From: JAFAXD01 sp963833605
GTDB taxonomy: Bacteria; Pseudomonadota; Alphaproteobacteria; Rhizobiales; Xanthobacteraceae
DNA: 64,000 nt
Assembly (NCBI GenBank): GCA_963833605.1
Contig: CAWHYZ010000011.1
Span: 1-64,000, forward strand
Direction of reading: 5' to 3'
The position numbers and the translations under genes were made by a program. The first letter of the stretch is position 1; each line of letters starts with the position of its first letter. Shown piece by piece: positions 18,139 to 26,553 of this stretch. The notes under the pieces were generated by a model. That model saw nothing but the letters and a program-made list of their open reading frames with translations. It made no database searches and was not told the DNA's origin.

Positions 18139-18418
18139 CTTCAAATTTTGAGACCCGTCGGTAGAGCCCGGATTTTCCCCGAGTTGCGGGGAGCTGTTCG
18201 GCAGCACGTCTTTGGACGGCCTGATTTGTTCGCTGTTCGCTATTTCTGCTTTTTAGAACGAGCCTGAGCGTCAGGGAACTTCAAATTTTGAGACCCGTCG
18301 GTAGAGCCCGGATTTTCCCCGAGTTGCGGGGAGCTGTTCGGCAGCACGTCTTTGGACGGCCTGATTTGTTCGCTGTTCGCTATTTCTGCTTTTTAGAACG
18401 AGCCTGAGCGTCAGGGAG
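18139..18418. repeat. 140-bp tandem direct repeat, two copies
   Basis: A 140-base unit starting CTTCAAATTTTGAGACC at 18139 is repeated immediately at 18279 with essentially no differences, ending near 18418. Each unit contains a short hairpin, CCCCG-AGTTG-CGGGG. No reading frame is conserved across it. It separates the ligase relic from the ABC ATPase gene and may mark a recombination junction or the edge of a lost element. Confidence 0.85.
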
Positions 18419-18568
18419 CGAGAGGCAAAATTCCATCGGCTACATCATCGCGAACGAAATCAATTGGCGGTCTCAATGCCCACATTGTTGCGATCGTGTT
18501 GTGACAGCATCTCGCATTCGGCGCCCACATTAATTCAAACCTTTGAATTTACATCGTTTTTTGTAAAT

Positions 18569-19366
18569 CTACCCAAGGCGCGCATAGCCCTTGAGCACCT
18601 CGCCCTTGAGCACGTGCCAGATATCGCGATGAAGCGCGCGAAATGCGGCCTCGACCTTGACCTCGGCGATGTCGCGCGGGCGCACCAGCGCCACGGTCCA
18701 ATCGCCGATGATGCGCGACGCCGGACCGGCCGACATGATCACGACGCGGTCGGAGAGCGCGATCGCCTCGTCGAGATCGTGGGTCACGAACAGCACCGCC
18801 TTGCGGTCGGCGCTCCACAGATCGAGCAGCAGATTGCCCATGATCTGGCGGGTCTGGGCGTCGAGCGGTCCGAACGGCTCATCCATCAGCAGGATCTTCG
18901 GATCGCGGATCAACACCTGCGCAAGCCCGACACGCTTGCGCTGCCCGCCCGAGAGCATGTGCGGGTAGCGGCCGCCGAAGCCGCCGAGGCCGACCCGTTC
19001 GAGCCAGGCCTGCGCCCGCTCGCGCGCTTGGCGGCGCGTCACCCCTGCGGTCTCGAGCCCGATCGCCACGTTGTCGAGCGCGGTCTTCCAGGGAAACAGC
19101 GCATCGGCCTGGAACAGATATCCGGCGTCGCGATTGAGCGCCGTCAGCGGCACACCGGATTTGCGCACGCTGCCGGCCGCCGGTGCCAGCAGGCCGGCGG
19201 CCACATTGAGCAAGGTCGACTTGCCGCAGCCGGTCGGGCCCACGATGGCGACGAACTCGCCGTCGGCGACGCTGAGCGACGCACCCTCGACCGCCGTATA
19301 GGTCCCGCCGTCGGCAAGACGAAACGCAACCGTTACACCCGATAGTTCGATCGCCGCCCCTCGCAT
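18569..19366 (-). CDS. NitT/TauT-family ABC transporter ATP-binding protein
   Basis: This 265-residue ATPase is of the nitrate/sulfonate/taurine importer type. Walker A is GPTGCGKST, the Q-loop region LFQADALFPWKT, the ABC signature LSGGQRKRVGLAQ, Walker B ILLMDEP and the switch His in VTHDLDEA. It would energise an inner-membrane importer with a separate permease and periplasmic binding protein. Neither is adjacent; downstream is the 140-bp repeat and relics. ATG 19366 follows GGAGG. It is divergent from the osmoprotectant operon. Confidence 0.9.
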   Translation of the reverse strand: MRGAAIELSGVTVAFRLADGGTYTAVEGASLSVADGEFVAIVGPTGCGKSTLLNVAAGLLAPAAGSVRKSGVPLTALNRDAGYLFQADALFPWKTALDNVAIGLETAGVTRRQARERAQAWLERVGLGGFGGRYPHMLSGGQRKRVGLAQVLIRDPKILLMDEPFGPLDAQTRQIMGNLLLDLWSADRKAVLFVTHDLDEAIALSDRVVIMSAGPASRIIGDWTVALVRPRDIAEVKVEAAFRALHRDIWHVLKGEVLKGYARLG

Positions 19367-19442
19367 TCCATTCCTCCCAATCGCAAGCTAGCGGCCCCCC
19401 GGCGGGTTGCAATGGGCTCGTGCTCCCCGCATCGTGGCGGAC

Positions 19443-20216
19443 ATGGATACGGCGATCGCACTCACCGACGTGAGCAAGCGCTACGGCGATGGGCCGCTTG
19501 CGCTTGAACATGTGTCGCTCAAGGTTGCGGCAGGTGAATTTCTGGCGGTGGTGGGTGGGTCCGGGTCCGGCAAAACCACGTTGTTGCGGCTCATCAACCG
19601 GTTGTCCGATCCGAGCGAGGGTAAGGTTGAGGTACGCGGCGCGAGCGTGCAGGACCTCGACCCGATCGCTCTGCGCCGAAGCGTCGGTTACGTGTTCCAG
19701 GGCATCGGCCTGTTCCCGCACCTGACCGTCGCCGAGAACATCGCAATCACACCGAGATTGCTCGGCTGGGACGCAGCGCGACAGGCGGCGCGCGCCGCGG
19801 AACTGCTCACACTGGTGCGGCTTGATGCGAACTACGGCTCGCGTTTTCCCCACGAGCTCTCGGGAGGCGAGCGCCAACGTGTCGGGGTCGCGCGCGCGCT
19901 CGGGGCACAGCCGCAGATCGTGCTCATGGACGAGCCGTTCGGGGCGCTCGACCCACTCACCCGCGACGCGCTCGGACAGGACTATCGACGCATGCACGAG
20001 ACGCTCGGCCTCACCAGCGTGATGATCACCCACGACGTGCTGGAGGCGCTGCTGCTCGCCGACCGGATCGCGGTGCTCCAGCACGGGCACTTGATTGCGG
20101 AAGGGCCGCCGGCCGCGCTGATCCGGCACCAACACCCCTACGTGCGCGAACTGATGCAGACCCCGCGCCGCCAGGCCGAACGGCTCACGGCATTCCTGGG
20201 TGACCGGGCGCGTTGA
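19443..20216 (+). CDS. Osmoprotectant (glycine betaine/choline) ABC transporter ATP-binding protein
   Basis: This 257-residue ATPase of the OpuCA/OsmV class has Walker A GGSGSGKTT, the Q-loop motif VFQGIGLFPHLTV, signature LSGGERQRVGVARALG, Walker B IVLMDEPFG and switch His in ITHDVLEA. It lacks the C-terminal CBS domains of some OpuCA proteins. Its stop overlaps the ATG of the permease gene by one base (TGATG), so the two form an operon. ATG at 19443 begins the conserved fold; the upstream extension to 19407 is probably not translated. Confidence 0.88.
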   Translation: MDTAIALTDVSKRYGDGPLALEHVSLKVAAGEFLAVVGGSGSGKTTLLRLINRLSDPSEGKVEVRGASVQDLDPIALRRSVGYVFQGIGLFPHLTVAENIAITPRLLGWDAARQAARAAELLTLVRLDANYGSRFPHELSGGERQRVGVARALGAQPQIVLMDEPFGALDPLTRDALGQDYRRMHETLGLTSVMITHDVLEALLLADRIAVLQHGHLIAEGPPAALIRHQHPYVRELMQTPRRQAERLTAFLGDRAR

Positions 20217-21757
20217 TGGACCCGCGTTTTGCCGACGCGCTTGCGCATCTGCCGGATTACTTCGGCAACCACGTGCTCGTCAGCATGACGGCGCTCGGGC
20301 TTGGCCTCCTGGTCAGCCTGCCGCTGGCCTTCGTCTGTGTGCGTCGCCCGGCGTTGCGCGCCGTGTTGTTGACCGCGACCAGCGTTGTGCAGACCGTGCC
20401 CGGATTGGCGCTGCTCGCGCTGTTCTATCCGCTGCTCTTGGGCGCGGCGTCGCTCTCGGCAGACTGGTTCGGGTTCAGCTTCTCGGCGCTGGGGTTCCTG
20501 CCCGCGGTGCTGGCGCTTGCGCTCTACAGCATGTTGCCGGTGTTGCGAAACACCATCACCGGTCTCACCACCATCGATCCAGCCATTACGGAAGCCGCAC
20601 AGGGCGTCGGCATGACGCGGCTGCAATCGCTGCGGATGGTGGAGGTGCCACTGGCTTTGCCGGTGATCATGGCCGGGGTGCGCACCGCAGCGGTTTGGGT
20701 GATCGGAACCGCGACGCTGTCGACACCGATCGGCCAGACCAGTCTCGGCAACTACATCTTCTCGGGCTTGCAGACCCAGAACTGGATTTTTGTGCTGTTC
20801 GGCTGCGTTGCGGCTGCCGTGCTGGCGCTCGCGACCGATCAGCTGCTGGCACTGATCGAAACCGGCGTCGGTGCACGCCGCCGCGGACGCGTCGCCGCCG
20901 GCACCGCCGGGCTGGCTGCGATTGTCGCGCTCGCGCTGCTGCCAAACCTGTCACGCGGGCAAGCACTCTACCTCGTCGGTGCCAAGCCGTTTTCGGAGCA
21001 GTACATTTTGGCTGCGCTGATCAAGCAGCGATTGGATGTCAACGGGCTTGCGGCCGCGCAACGCGACGGGCTTGGCTCGGCGGTGATTCTTGACGCGCTC
21101 GCCGCCGGCGAGATCAACGTCTATGTGGACTACACCGGCACGATCTGGGCGAACCAGATGCACCGTACCGACATCGCGCCGCGGGCGGAGGTGCTGGAAG
21201 AGGTTGCGCGTTGGCTCAAGCGCGAGCGCAACGTCACGCTGATCGGCGAACTCGGCTTCGAGAATGCCTACGCGCTCGCGATGACCCGCAAACGCGCCGA
21301 CGCGCTCGGCATCCGCACGCTTGTGGACCTGGCGAGGCAGGCGTCGAGCCTTTCCGTTGCCGGCGACTACGAGTTCTTCCAGCGACCAGAATGGGCGGCG
21401 CTGCGCCAGGCCTACGGGCTCTCGTTTCGCAGGCAGCGGCAGATGCAGGCTGAATTCATGTATCCAGCGATCGCTGCCGGCGAGGTGGATGTGATCTCGG
21501 CCTATACCAGCGACGGCCGCATTGCCCTATACGACCTCGTCGTGCTTGACGATCCCAAGCATGCGATCCCGCCTTACGACGCGATTCTGCTGATCTCGCC
21601 CAAGCGCGCGAACGACACTGCGTTCATCGACGCGCTGCGGCCGCTTATCGATGCGATCAACGTCGAGACGATGCGCGCCGCCAATGCCCGCGCCAGCGCC
21701 GATGGCGCGTCGCCCAATCAGGTTGCGCGCTGGCTGTGGGACAAGATCGGGAAGTGA
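20216..21757 (+). CDS. Osmoprotectant ABC permease fused to substrate-binding domain
   Basis: This 513-residue fusion has about six membrane segments in residues 1-250 (permease fold with the ATPase-coupling loop ITEAAQGVGMTRLQSLRMVE). A periplasmic OpuAC-type binding domain follows from about residue 258 (GAKPFSEQYILAALIKQ, VYVDYTGTIW, DVISAYTSDGRIA). With the ATPase it makes a complete importer for betaine- or choline-like solutes. ATG 20216 sits in TGATG with the preceding stop. Confidence 0.9.
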   Translation: MDPRFADALAHLPDYFGNHVLVSMTALGLGLLVSLPLAFVCVRRPALRAVLLTATSVVQTVPGLALLALFYPLLLGAASLSADWFGFSFSALGFLPAVLALALYSMLPVLRNTITGLTTIDPAITEAAQGVGMTRLQSLRMVEVPLALPVIMAGVRTAAVWVIGTATLSTPIGQTSLGNYIFSGLQTQNWIFVLFGCVAAAVLALATDQLLALIETGVGARRRGRVAAGTAGLAAIVALALLPNLSRGQALYLVGAKPFSEQYILAALIKQRLDVNGLAAAQRDGLGSAVILDALAAGEINVYVDYTGTIWANQMHRTDIAPRAEVLEEVARWLKRERNVTLIGELGFENAYALAMTRKRADALGIRTLVDLARQASSLSVAGDYEFFQRPEWAALRQAYGLSFRRQRQMQAEFMYPAIAAGEVDVISAYTSDGRIALYDLVVLDDPKHAIPPYDAILLISPKRANDTAFIDALRPLIDAINVETMRAANARASADGASPNQVARWLWDKIGK

Positions 21758-21768
21758 GGCGAGCCACC

Positions 21769-22788
21769 TCAATTCCTGCTGCGATCGACCAGCGCCCGCT
21801 GCTTGATCCACGGCATCATGGCGCGCAGCTTGGCGCCGATGTCCTCGATCGGATGTGCCGCCATCTTGGCGCGCATGGCTTTGAACGACGTCTGGTTGAC
21901 CCGGTTCTCCAGCATCCAGTCCTTGACGAACTTGCCGCACTGGATGTCGTCGAGAATGCGCTTCATCTCAGCACGGGTCGCATCGTTGACGACGCGCGGG
22001 CCCGACACGTACTCGCCGTATTCGGCCGTATTGGAGACCGAGTAGTTCATGTTGGCGATGCCGCCTTCGTAGATCAGGTCGACGATCAGCTTCACCTCGT
22101 GCACGCACTCGAAATAGGCCATCTCGGGCGCGTAGCCGGCTTCCACCAGGGTCTCGTAGCCAGCCTTCATCAGCTCGACCAGGCCACCGCACAGCACCGA
22201 CTGCTCGCCGAAAAGGTCGGTCTCGCATTCCTCGCGGAACGTCGTCTCGATGATACCGGCGCGGCCGCCGCCGATCGCCGCCCCATACGACAGGCATAGA
22301 TCGTGGGCATTGCCCGACACGTCGCGGTGGATCGCGAGCAGACACGGCACGCCGGCGCCGCGCTCGTACTCCGAGCGCACAGTGTGACCAGGGCCCTTGG
22401 GAGCGATCATCATCACGTCGAGATCGGCGCGCGGCTCGATCAGATTGAAATGGACGTTGAGACCGTGCGCGAACATCAATGCGGTGCCGTCCTTCATGTT
22501 GCCGACAAGGTGATCACGATAGATCTCCGCCTGTAATTCATCAGGCGTCAGCATCATCATCACGTCGGCCCACTTGGCGGCCTCGGCGACCTCCTTGACG
22601 GGAAGCTTTTCGGCCTCGGCCTTCTTGACGCCCTGCGATCCTTTGCGCAGCGCGACCGCCACCTGCTTGACGCCGGAATCGCGCAGGTTGAGCGCATGGG
22701 CGTGGCCCTGGCTGCCATAGCCGATGATGGCGACCTTCTTGCCCTTGATCAGGTTCAGGTCGGCGTCACGGTCGTAATAAACACGCAT
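21769..22788 (-). CDS. ilvC: Ketol-acid reductoisomerase (NADP+)
   Basis: This 339-residue class I enzyme performs the second common step of valine, leucine and isoleucine synthesis. The N-terminal Rossmann motif is IIGYGSQGHAHALNLRDSG. Mg-binding and active-site residues appear in EQSVLCGGLVELMKAG and in YFECVHEVKLIVDLIYEGG. Start MRVYYDRDAD at 22788 gives the standard length; an in-frame ATG at 22815 would add nine residues. It is separated from ilvN by a composite palindromic repeat, so it may have its own promoter. Confidence 0.95.
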   Translation of the reverse strand: MRVYYDRDADLNLIKGKKVAIIGYGSQGHAHALNLRDSGVKQVAVALRKGSQGVKKAEAEKLPVKEVAEAAKWADVMMMLTPDELQAEIYRDHLVGNMKDGTALMFAHGLNVHFNLIEPRADLDVMMIAPKGPGHTVRSEYERGAGVPCLLAIHRDVSGNAHDLCLSYGAAIGGGRAGIIETTFREECETDLFGEQSVLCGGLVELMKAGYETLVEAGYAPEMAYFECVHEVKLIVDLIYEGGIANMNYSVSNTAEYGEYVSGPRVVNDATRAEMKRILDDIQCGKFVKDWMLENRVNQTSFKAMRAKMAAHPIEDIGAKLRAMMPWIKQRALVDRSRN

Positions 22789-22860
22789 AATGTTCAGCCC
22801 CTTCTGGTCTGTCATCGCTTCCGGGTGCGCACCAACGGCAAGTGCGCGCGAAAATCAAGA

Positions 22861-23010
22861 CTAGTGTCCCGATTCCGAAGTTCTTCATACCTTGCAGCAC
22901 ACTCGACACGAACTTCGGAAGCGAAAGGACACTAGCAAATTTATGATTCTAGTGTGGTTTTGGATTTGAGACGAGCTTTCCGCAGCCGGTGTAGGGACTT
23001 CAAATCGGCG
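22861..23010. repeat. Composite palindromic intergenic repeat, copy 1
   Basis: Two adjacent hairpins lie here. The first has arms CTAGTGTCC 22861-22869 with GGACACTAG 22927-22935, and inside it CCGAAGTTC 22875-22883 with GAACTTCGG 22910-22918. The second has GATTTGA (22963-22969) with TCAAATC (23000-23006). A related element with the same order of motifs is at about 49566-49702. The pair marks a dispersed intergenic repeat family. Confidence 0.7.
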
Positions 23011-23017
23011 GTACTAC

Positions 23018-23566
23018 TCACATGCCTTCCGGCCCCCGTCCGATCGCCACCACGCCGGTGCGGGCCACCTCGACCAGGCCGATCGGCAGCATCAGGTTGA
23101 TGAAGCTGTCGATCTTGTCGGTCGCGCCGGTGATCTCGAACACGAAGCTCTCGATCGTGGCGTCGACCACCCGCGCCCGGAACGCATCGGCGAGGCGGAG
23201 CGCCTCCATGCGATGCTCGCCCTTGCCGCGCACCTTGACCATCGCGAGTTCGCGCTGCAGCGCCGGGCCGGCGACGGTCATGTCGATCACACGATGAATC
23301 GGCACGATGCGATCGAGCTGGTTCTTGATCTGCTCGATCACCATCGGCGTGCCACGCGTCACGATGGTGATGCGCGAGAGATGCTTCTCGTGCTCGGTCT
23401 CCGACACGGTGAGCGAATCGATATTGTAGCCCCGGCCGGAGAACAACCCGATGACGCGCGCGAGCACACCCGGCTCGTTATCGACCAGCACGCACAGGGT
23501 GTGCTGCTCGACCCGCTGGGACACGGTGGCGGCGGGATAATGCGACGTACTCGTTGCGTTCGACAT
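23018..23566 (-). CDS. ilvN: Acetolactate synthase small (regulatory) subunit
   Basis: This 182-residue regulatory subunit has an N-terminal ACT domain (TLCVLVDNEPGVLARVIGLF, SGRGYNIDSLTVSETEHEK) that binds valine for feedback inhibition. The C-terminal ALS_ss_C domain has MVKVRGKGEHR and ITGATDKIDSF. ATG at 23566 is taken as start. A GTG at 23590 would overlap the ilvB stop as GTGA and is a real alternative. It is co-transcribed with ilvB. Confidence 0.93.
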   Translation of the reverse strand: MSNATSTSHYPAATVSQRVEQHTLCVLVDNEPGVLARVIGLFSGRGYNIDSLTVSETEHEKHLSRITIVTRGTPMVIEQIKNQLDRIVPIHRVIDMTVAGPALQRELAMVKVRGKGEHRMEALRLADAFRARVVDATIESFVFEITGATDKIDSFINLMLPIGLVEVARTGVVAIGRGPEGM

Positions 23567-23586
23567 GGACGTTGACCTGCCAGCGT

Positions 23587-25347
23587 TCACACCATCACCT
23601 TGCCTTCCTCGGTGATGGCATCCTCGATGCTTTCAGCGGCATCACCCAAGAGCATTTCGTTATGGGCGCGCCCGGACGGGATCATCGGAAAACAGTTTTC
23701 CGCAGGATCGACCACGCAGTCGAAGATGACCGGCTTGGGCACGTCGATCATGTGCTTGATCGCGGCGTCGAGCTCAGCCGGCTTATCGCAGCGGATACCC
23801 ACTGCATGATAGGCCTCGGCGAGCTTGACGAAGTCCGGTAGCGCCTCGGTGTAGCTTTCCGAATAGCGCCCACCGTGCAGCAGCTCCTGCCACTGCCGGA
23901 CCATGCCCATGTACTGATTGTTGATGATGAAGATCTTGATCGGCAGCCGGTATTGGACCGCTGTCGACATTTCCTGCATGGTCATCAGCACGGAGGCTTC
24001 GCCCGCGATATCGATGACGAGCGCATCGGGGTGGGCGCGCTGCACGCCGACCGCTGCCGGCAAGCCATAGCCCATGGTGCCGAGCCCGCCCGACGTCATC
24101 CAGCGGTTCGGTTCCTCGAACTTGAAGAACTGGGCCGCCCACATCTGATGCTGGCCGACCTCGGTGGTGATGTAGACGTCGCGTCCGCGGGTCGCAGCGT
24201 AAAGCCGTTCGATGGCGTATTGCGGCTTGATGATGTCGGCCGAGCTTTTATAGGCGAGCGACTTCTTTGCGCGCCATTTGTCGATCTGCCCCCACCAGGC
24301 CTTCAACGCACCCGCATCGGCCGAAGCCGCACTCGAGCGCCACAGCCGCACCATGTCCTCGAGCACATGCGCGCAGTCGCCGATGATTGGCACGTCGACC
24401 TTCACATTTTTGTTGATGGATGAAGGGTCGATGTCGACATGAATCTTCTTCGACGCCGGTGCGAAGGCATCGAGCCGTCCGGTGATACGGTCGTCGAACC
24501 GGGCACCGATACAGATCATCAGATCGCAATCGTGCATCGACATGTTGGCTTCGTAGGTGCCGTGCATGCCGAGCATGCCGAGCCACTGCCGGTCCGACGC
24601 CGGATAAGCGCCGAGCCCGAGCAAGGTCGAGGTGATCGGAAAGCCGGTGAGTCGGACTAGCTCCCGCAACAGGTGGCCCGCTTCGGTGCCGGAATTGATC
24701 ACACCGCCGCCAGTATAAAAAACCGGGCGTCGCGCCTGCCGCATCATCTCGATTGCGATCTTGATCTTGTCGAGGTCGCCCTTGAGCTTGGGCCGATAGC
24801 CCTTGTGCGGAAACTCGTTGGGCTTGAAGTAGATGCCTTTGGCGAACTGGATGTCCTTGGGGATGTCGACCACGACGGGCCCCGGCCGCCCGCTGCCGGC
24901 GATGTAGAACGCCTCGTGCAGGACGCGCGGCAGATCGGCAACGTCCTTCACCAGATAATTGTGCTTGGTGCACGGACGCGTGATGCCGACGGTGTCGCAT
25001 TCCTGAAACGCGTCATTGCCGATGAGGTGCGTCGGCACCTGCCCGGTGATGCACACGAGTGGAACCGAGTCCATCAGCGCATCGGTCAGGCCGGTGACCG
25101 CGTTGGTCGCACCGGGCCCCGAGGTGACCAGCACCGCGCCGACCTTGCCGGTCGAGCGCGCATAGCCCTCGGCGGCATGCACCGCGCCCTGCTCATGGCG
25201 CACCAGTACGTGGCGGACCTTGTCCTGGTGAAACAGCGCATCGTAGATCGGCAGCACTGCCCCGCCCGGGTAACCAAAGATGTCCCGGACCCCTTGGTCG
25301 GCGAGCGCCTCGATCACCATCTCGGCGCCGGTCATCTCTTTTGCCAT
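23587..25347 (-). CDS. ilvB: Acetolactate synthase large (catalytic) subunit
   Basis: This 586-residue thiamine-diphosphate enzyme condenses pyruvate with pyruvate or 2-oxobutyrate. The cofactor-activating Glu is in RHEQGAVHAAEGYARS. The FAD/central domain begins around GGGVINSGTEAG, and the C-terminal ThDP domain contains IAGEASVLMTMQEMST and NNQYMGMVRQWQ. The usual GDG at the start of the ThDP metal motif reads GEA here, a variant I recall from rhizobial homologues. ATG 25347 has GGAG upstream. A leader peptide and attenuator precede it. Confidence 0.95.
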   Translation of the reverse strand: MAKEMTGAEMVIEALADQGVRDIFGYPGGAVLPIYDALFHQDKVRHVLVRHEQGAVHAAEGYARSTGKVGAVLVTSGPGATNAVTGLTDALMDSVPLVCITGQVPTHLIGNDAFQECDTVGITRPCTKHNYLVKDVADLPRVLHEAFYIAGSGRPGPVVVDIPKDIQFAKGIYFKPNEFPHKGYRPKLKGDLDKIKIAIEMMRQARRPVFYTGGGVINSGTEAGHLLRELVRLTGFPITSTLLGLGAYPASDRQWLGMLGMHGTYEANMSMHDCDLMICIGARFDDRITGRLDAFAPASKKIHVDIDPSSINKNVKVDVPIIGDCAHVLEDMVRLWRSSAASADAGALKAWWGQIDKWRAKKSLAYKSSADIIKPQYAIERLYAATRGRDVYITTEVGQHQMWAAQFFKFEEPNRWMTSGGLGTMGYGLPAAVGVQRAHPDALVIDIAGEASVLMTMQEMSTAVQYRLPIKIFIINNQYMGMVRQWQELLHGGRYSESYTEALPDFVKLAEAYHAVGIRCDKPAELDAAIKHMIDVPKPVIFDCVVDPAENCFPMIPSGRAHNEMLLGDAAESIEDAITEEGKVMV

Positions 25348-25377
25348 CGTCCACTCCACATGTTCCTGTCTGAAAAT

Positions 25378-25449
25378 AAAAAAGGGGCCCGAGAGCCCCT
25401 GTGCGCATCGCCGGTCATCGTGGGCGGTTAGCCGCCCTCGGCGATGCGC
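25378..25449 (-). promoter_or_regulatory. ilvB transcription attenuator
   Basis: On the minus strand a terminator hairpin (AGGGGC, loop TCTCGG, GCCCCT; plus-strand 25383-25400) is followed by a T run (25378-25382). Upstream are alternative pairings: a perfect ten-base stem GCGCATCGCC/GGCGATGCGC (25440-25449 with 25403-25412) enclosing GGGCGG/CCGCCC around the leader stop codon. With the branched-chain-rich leader peptide this is a classic attenuation layout: stalled ribosomes would favour read-through. Confidence 0.8.
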
Positions 25450-25490
25450 CTGCCTACGATTACGAGCGGTTGAGTAATAAAATTACGCAT
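25428..25490 (-). CDS. ilv leader peptide
   Basis: ATG 25490 to TAA 25428 encodes 20 residues containing FITQPLVIVG, with one Leu, two Val and three Ile overall. It ends inside the first hairpin of the ilvB attenuator, as leader peptides of branched-chain operons do. Starvation for charged Leu/Val/Ile tRNAs would stall translation here. Confidence 0.75.
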   Translation of the reverse strand: MRNFITQPLVIVGRRIAEGG

Positions 25491-25677
25491 TGCGGCGTCC
25501 TGCAGTCCTAAAGTTGCGCGCGGAACCTATCGGGGCCGAACCTGCCCGTCAAGCGAAAATCCGACGGAAACGGTGATCCGACCGATACCCCGGGTTCACA
25601 AAAGCTTGCAAGGGATTTGCATTTGCCTTGGCGCCCGCCCCGCTTATGACGGTCGGCGGGATTGGAGACATCGGCAA

Positions 25678-26553
25678 ATGGCGTTTCTGCGCGAGCGCTC
25701 CGGGGCGTGGTGTCCCGAAAAGGTGGTGGCGTTCGCGGGTGCGCTGTTGCCGGCGGTCTGGCTTGCCGGGCGTATCTTGCTGCATGACCTCGGGCCGAGG
25801 CCGGTCACCGAAGCGATCCATTTCAACGGTGATTGGGCGGTGCGTTTTCTCTATATCGCGCTGGCGGTGAGCCCCGCACGCCGGATCTTCATGGCCCCAC
25901 GGCTCATCCTGATGCGGCGCATCCTCGGCGTTGCGGCCTTTGCCTATGCGCTGTTTCACCTCACGCTTTATGTGCTTGATCAACACTTCGACCTGCGCCA
26001 GGTGGCGTGGGAGATTGTCCTGCGCTTCTACCTGACCATCGGGTTTGTCGCGCTCGCGGTACTGATCGCTCTGGCCGCAACCTCGTTTGACCGCGCCATC
26101 CGCTATCTCGGCAGCATGCGCTGGAACCAGCTGCACCGGTGCGTCTACGCCCTCGCCGTGTTGGCGCAGGTGCATTTCCTGCTGCAGTCCAAGAACGACG
26201 TGTGGGAACCGATGCTGATGCTTGGTTTCCTGGCCTGGCTGTTCGGCTATCGACTGCTGTTCCGGTTCGCCGGCGAGGTGACGTTCGCGCGCCTCGTCGG
26301 GTTGGCGGTGCTGTGCGCCTGCTTGACCGCGGTGGCCGAGACCACATGGCACGCGGTCGCGACCGGTGTGAATGCTTGGATGATCTTTCTCGCCAATTTC
26401 GACTTCAGCTACGATATCCGGCCCGCCTGGTGGGTGCTCGCCGCGGGCCTCGCTGTCGCGGTGGCTGGCTCACTTTGGCGTCAGCGCGCGATTGCACGCA
26501 GGATCTGGTCACGCGCTTTTGCGGGCGAAACCCGGGTCCAATCCGCCAGCTGA
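25678..26553 (+). CDS. MsrQ-like ferric reductase-type membrane protein
   Basis: This 291-residue integral membrane protein has about six or more helices and the ferric-reductase heme-binding fold. Candidate heme ligands are in AYALFHLTLYVLDQH and in NQLHRCVYALAVLAQVH. Segment FLYIALAVSPARRIF is typical of MsrQ, which passes electrons to the periplasmic methionine sulfoxide reductase MsrP. No msrP is adjacent. The protein is longer than usual MsrQ because of an extra C-terminal membrane region. Its 3' end overlaps miaA on the other strand by 73 bases. Confidence 0.75.
   Translation: MAFLRERSGAWCPEKVVAFAGALLPAVWLAGRILLHDLGPRPVTEAIHFNGDWAVRFLYIALAVSPARRIFMAPRLILMRRILGVAAFAYALFHLTLYVLDQHFDLRQVAWEIVLRFYLTIGFVALAVLIALAATSFDRAIRYLGSMRWNQLHRCVYALAVLAQVHFLLQSKNDVWEPMLMLGFLAWLFGYRLLFRFAGEVTFARLVGLAVLCACLTAVAETTWHAVATGVNAWMIFLANFDFSYDIRPAWWVLAAGLAVAVAGSLWRQRAIARRIWSRAFAGETRVQSAS

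Noticed and set aside
18464..19345. 293-residue plus-strand ORF
   Set aside because: Antisense mirror of the NitT/TauT ATPase, whose motifs are all on the minus strand.
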